IMG/VR virus record: IMGVR_UViG_3300028559_000073
Coordinates: 1-43,574 of that record
Source of the DNA: a virus
Length of the DNA: 43,574 bases
Strand: one strand, 5' to 3'
The position numbers were made by a program, and so were the translations under genes. This document shows positions 41,592 to 43,574 of this stretch, in pieces (the stretch's first letter is position 1; every line of letters begins with the position of its first letter). Under the pieces are notes generated by a model. That model saw nothing but the letters and a program-made list of their open reading frames with translations, did no database searches and had not been told where the DNA came from.

Positions 41592-42397
41592 TGTTTGGTA
41601 ATTTTTTCTATAATGAAGGAATGCGAAAGATTATAATTGCATTTGGTCAATTGTTTAACAATATAGTTATACAATCAACATCAAGTACAGGTGCAGTTAC
41701 AAAAAGATTAAAAGTTCCTTTAGCTTATGCACCAAAAGAAAAGTTTTTAGTAAGACTAGATCAAAAACCAGATTTAGATGATCGTAGTTTTGCAATTACA
41801 TTACCAAGATTAGGATTTGAAATATCTGGTCTTGCTTATGACCCTACAAGAAAATTAACAAGAGTTCAAAAATTCAGAAAAGTAAAATCTGGTGAATCAG
41901 GTGAAGTTCATAATTTTAATTATGTACCAGTGCCATATAATATAAGTTTAAATCTTTATGCCTTTACAGCAACGGCAGAAAACGGCCTACAAATAGTAGA
42001 ACAGATATTACCTTTCTTTCAACCTGATTATACGATTACTGTAAATGTATTACCTGAATTAAATATTAAAAGAGATATACCGATTATATTAAACAGTGTA
42101 TCATATGAAGATAGTTATAGCGGAGATTTTACAACTCGTAGAGCCGTTATATATACCTTAAACTTTACTGCTAAAACATATTTGTTTGGGCCAATGTCCA
42201 ATCAAGGTGTTATCAAAACGGTACAGTCAGATATTTACACAGATACGGATACAACAACGGCAAAAAGAGAAGAAAGAATTGTGGTCGTACCAGACCCAAC
42301 AACGGCGGATGCAGATGATGACTTTGGATTTACAACAACCATTACTTCTTTTACAGATAGTAAGAAGTATAACCCTACGACTGATACTGATGTTTAA
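41591..42397 (+). CDS. gp15: Tail sheath stabiliser/completion protein gp15
   Basis: A 268-residue protein of the gp15 family, which caps the proximal tail and joins it to the neck. The N-terminus NFFYNEGMRKIIIAFGQLFN, PRLGFEISGLAYDPTRKL and VPVPYNISLNLYAFTATAENG are family features. The C-terminal ~55 residues are Asp/Thr-rich. Coupled to gp14 by a TAATG overlap and followed 2 bases later by gp16. Length matches T4 gp15 (272). Confidence 0.9.
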   Translation: MFGNFFYNEGMRKIIIAFGQLFNNIVIQSTSSTGAVTKRLKVPLAYAPKEKFLVRLDQKPDLDDRSFAITLPRLGFEISGLAYDPTRKLTRVQKFRKVKSGESGEVHNFNYVPVPYNISLNLYAFTATAENGLQIVEQILPFFQPDYTITVNVLPELNIKRDIPIILNSVSYEDSYSGDFTTRRAVIYTLNFTAKTYLFGPMSNQGVIKTVQSDIYTDTDTTTAKREERIVVVPDPTTADADDDFGFTTTITSFTDSKKYNPTTDTDV

Positions 42398-42399
42398 TT

Positions 42400-42876
42400 A
42401 TGACAAAAATAGAAGATAAAGTAAACGAGATATTGGGCATATCGCCTGAAAATAAACCTACATTGGAGTCTTTAGTAAAGATAGATAATCCTTCTGTGCC
42501 ACGTGTAGAAGATAAAACTAAAACTGATATTGAAAATGATTACAAGTTTAGTCGTGATAATTATTATGATTTAATACAAAAAGGACAAGAAGCAATAGAA
42601 GGTATATTAGAAATTGCAAAAGAAGGCCAACACCCACGAGCTTACGAAGTTGCAGGCCAATTAATTACAAACGTTGCACAAACAGTTGATAAGTTACAAG
42701 ACTTACAAAAAAAATTAAAAGAATTAAAAACTGCTACAAAAGGTGCAGACACTAAAATACAAAATGCTTTATTTGTAGGTTCTACTGCTGAATTACAAAA
42801 GATGTTGAAAGTTAAAAATGAAAATACTCAAAGCGAAACGAAATTACCTGAACAAACAGATATTTCAGATAAGTGA
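42400..42876 (+). CDS. gp16: Terminase small subunit gp16
   Basis: A 158-residue protein in the place of gp16 between gp15 and gp17. Central helices (YYDLIQKGQEAIEGILEIAKE and AYEVAGQLITNVAQTVDKLQDLQKKLKELK) form the coiled-coil oligomerisation core typical of T4 gp16, which recognises DNA for packaging and stimulates the gp17 motor. Length matches T4 (164). The last 59 bases overlap the ParB-like gene. Confidence 0.85.
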   Translation: MTKIEDKVNEILGISPENKPTLESLVKIDNPSVPRVEDKTKTDIENDYKFSRDNYYDLIQKGQEAIEGILEIAKEGQHPRAYEVAGQLITNVAQTVDKLQDLQKKLKELKTATKGADTKIQNALFVGSTAELQKMLKVKNENTQSETKLPEQTDISDK

Positions 42877-43147
42877 TTTAACTTATATAACAAGAATGAC
42901 TCCTTTAAAAGAGTTATTAAATGGTGAAGATATGATTGAACCTATTAAAGTATTAAAACACGATACAAGAAAAAATCCTATTGGCCCATTAGGTGAAGAA
43001 TTATTTGATTATTCAAAATATAGAAGTGGTGCTGGTGATTCAAACTTTAAAGAAAAACAATACAGTGTATGGGAAGGCAATCAAAGAGTTCAGGCCGCTA
43101 TACAATTAGGTTACACACATATAGAAGGTATTTTAGTCAATGAATGA
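42818..43147 (+). CDS. Small ParB-like domain protein between terminase genes
   Basis: A 109-residue protein. The segment ISDLTYITRMTPLKELLNGEDM, IEPIKVLKHD and YSVWEGNQRVQAAIQLGYTHIEGILV matches the ParB/sulfiredoxin-like fold (PI.V, then WEGNxRxxAAxxLG), without a DNA-binding HTH. The start at 42818 overlaps gp16 by 59 bases; ATG 42896 would cut the first strand of the domain and is less likely. Its end overlaps gp17 by 8 bases. A nuclease, NTPase or DNA-end regulator of packaging is possible. Confidence 0.65.
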   Translation: MKILKAKRNYLNKQIFQISDLTYITRMTPLKELLNGEDMIEPIKVLKHDTRKNPIGPLGEELFDYSKYRSGAGDSNFKEKQYSVWEGNQRVQAAIQLGYTHIEGILVNE

Positions 43148-43574
43148 AGTATATCTCGGTAATCCGAATCTAAAAAAAGTAAACGTTAAAGTAGAGTTTA
43201 CAGAAGAACAAATAATAGAGTTTGATAAGTGTTCGAAAGACCCTTTATATTTTATTCAAAATTATGTAAAGATTGTTTCGTTAGATGAGGGCCTTGTACC
43301 TTTTAAAATGTATGATTTTCAAAAAGAAATGGTTGGTACAATGCACAACAACCGTTTTACAATATGTAAATTACCAAGACAATCAGGTAAATCAACAACG
43401 ATTGTATCATATCTATTGCATTATGTAATTTTTAATCCAAATACTAATGTTGCCATACTTGCAAACAAATCATCTACAGCAAGAGATATATTAGGCCGAT
43501 TACAATTGGCCTATGAAAATATACCAAAGTTTTTACAACAAGGTGTATTAAATTGGAATAAAGGAAGTATTGAA
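43140..43574 (+). CDS. gp17: Terminase large subunit gp17 (N-terminal part, 3' truncated)
   Basis: The first 145 codons of the DNA-packaging ATPase/nuclease, cut by the window edge. EEQIIEFDKCSKDPLYFIQNY and VPFKMYDFQKEMVGTMHNNR precede Walker A (PRQSGKST, Lys84). The next strand (NTNVAILANKSSTARDIL) fits the motor domain. It starts at ATG 43140, overlapping the ParB-like stop; an ATG at 43144 is out of frame. The nuclease half lies outside the window. Confidence 0.95.
   Translation, partial: MNEVYLGNPNLKKVNVKVEFTEEQIIEFDKCSKDPLYFIQNYVKIVSLDEGLVPFKMYDFQKEMVGTMHNNRFTICKLPRQSGKSTTIVSYLLHYVIFNPNTNVAILANKSSTARDILGRLQLAYENIPKFLQQGVLNWNKGSIE

Overview
This window is part of the late region of a T4-like myovirus genome. 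Every credible gene reads on the + strand, genes are packed with overlaps of a few bases, and base composition is strongly AT-rich (roughly 30% G+C by eye). The T4 head-neck and packaging order is recognisable at the right end: neck gp13, neck gp14, sheath stabiliser gp15, small terminase gp16, a ParB-like ORF, and the start of large terminase gp17. Baseplate and large DUF4815-type structural genes lie at the left. TATAAATA-type late promoters sit in most of the few real intergenic gaps. The gene style and composition suggest a marine phage of the cyanophage/pelagimyophage type. The host (SAR11-like alphaproteobacterium or picocyanobacterium) cannot be fixed from this sequence alone.

Layout. 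1-12.5 kb: tail fibre and baseplate proteins (a fibre with a cupredoxin-like metal site, a C1q-like protein, a fibre-assembly-type small protein, a gp8-like baseplate wedge, a 2041-residue DUF4815 protein and a fibre with a peptidase-G2-like C-terminus). 12.5-23.5 kb: a 15-gene tightly coupled block not typical of any T4-like core set. It holds one cupin/JmjC-like protein, five radical-SAM/SPASM-type enzymes, four Fe(II)/2-oxoglutarate oxygenases, four unrecognised proteins, and one 190-residue protein ending in three Cys-His-x-Ser repeats followed by RGRR. This looks like a phage-borne peptide or protein modification system, possibly acting on that tail or on a neighbouring fibre protein. 23.5-32.6 kb: a second fibre/adhesin cassette, including a 1014-residue fibre with five carbohydrate-binding-like repeats and a beta-helix-like body, and a 46-residue membrane protein. 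32.6-39.9 kb: accessory genes, namely a coiled-coil protein, a peptidase-U32-like/methyltransferase fusion, another 2OG oxygenase, heme oxygenase overlapping a ferredoxin-dependent bilin reductase, and a signal-peptide-bearing porin-like outer-membrane barrel. 39.98-43.57 kb: neck, sheath and terminase genes.

How they may work together (inference): the structural genes build tail, baseplate and host-recognition fibres. The radical-SAM/oxygenase block lies between two fibre cassettes and starts at a possible late promoter, so its products would be made with the virion proteins and could decorate one of them. Heme oxygenase and bilin reductase would turn host heme into a linear bilin. The porin would be exported to the host outer membrane. 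No tRNA, rRNA, CRISPR array, integrase or insertion sequence was seen, and no gap exceeds about 75 bases.
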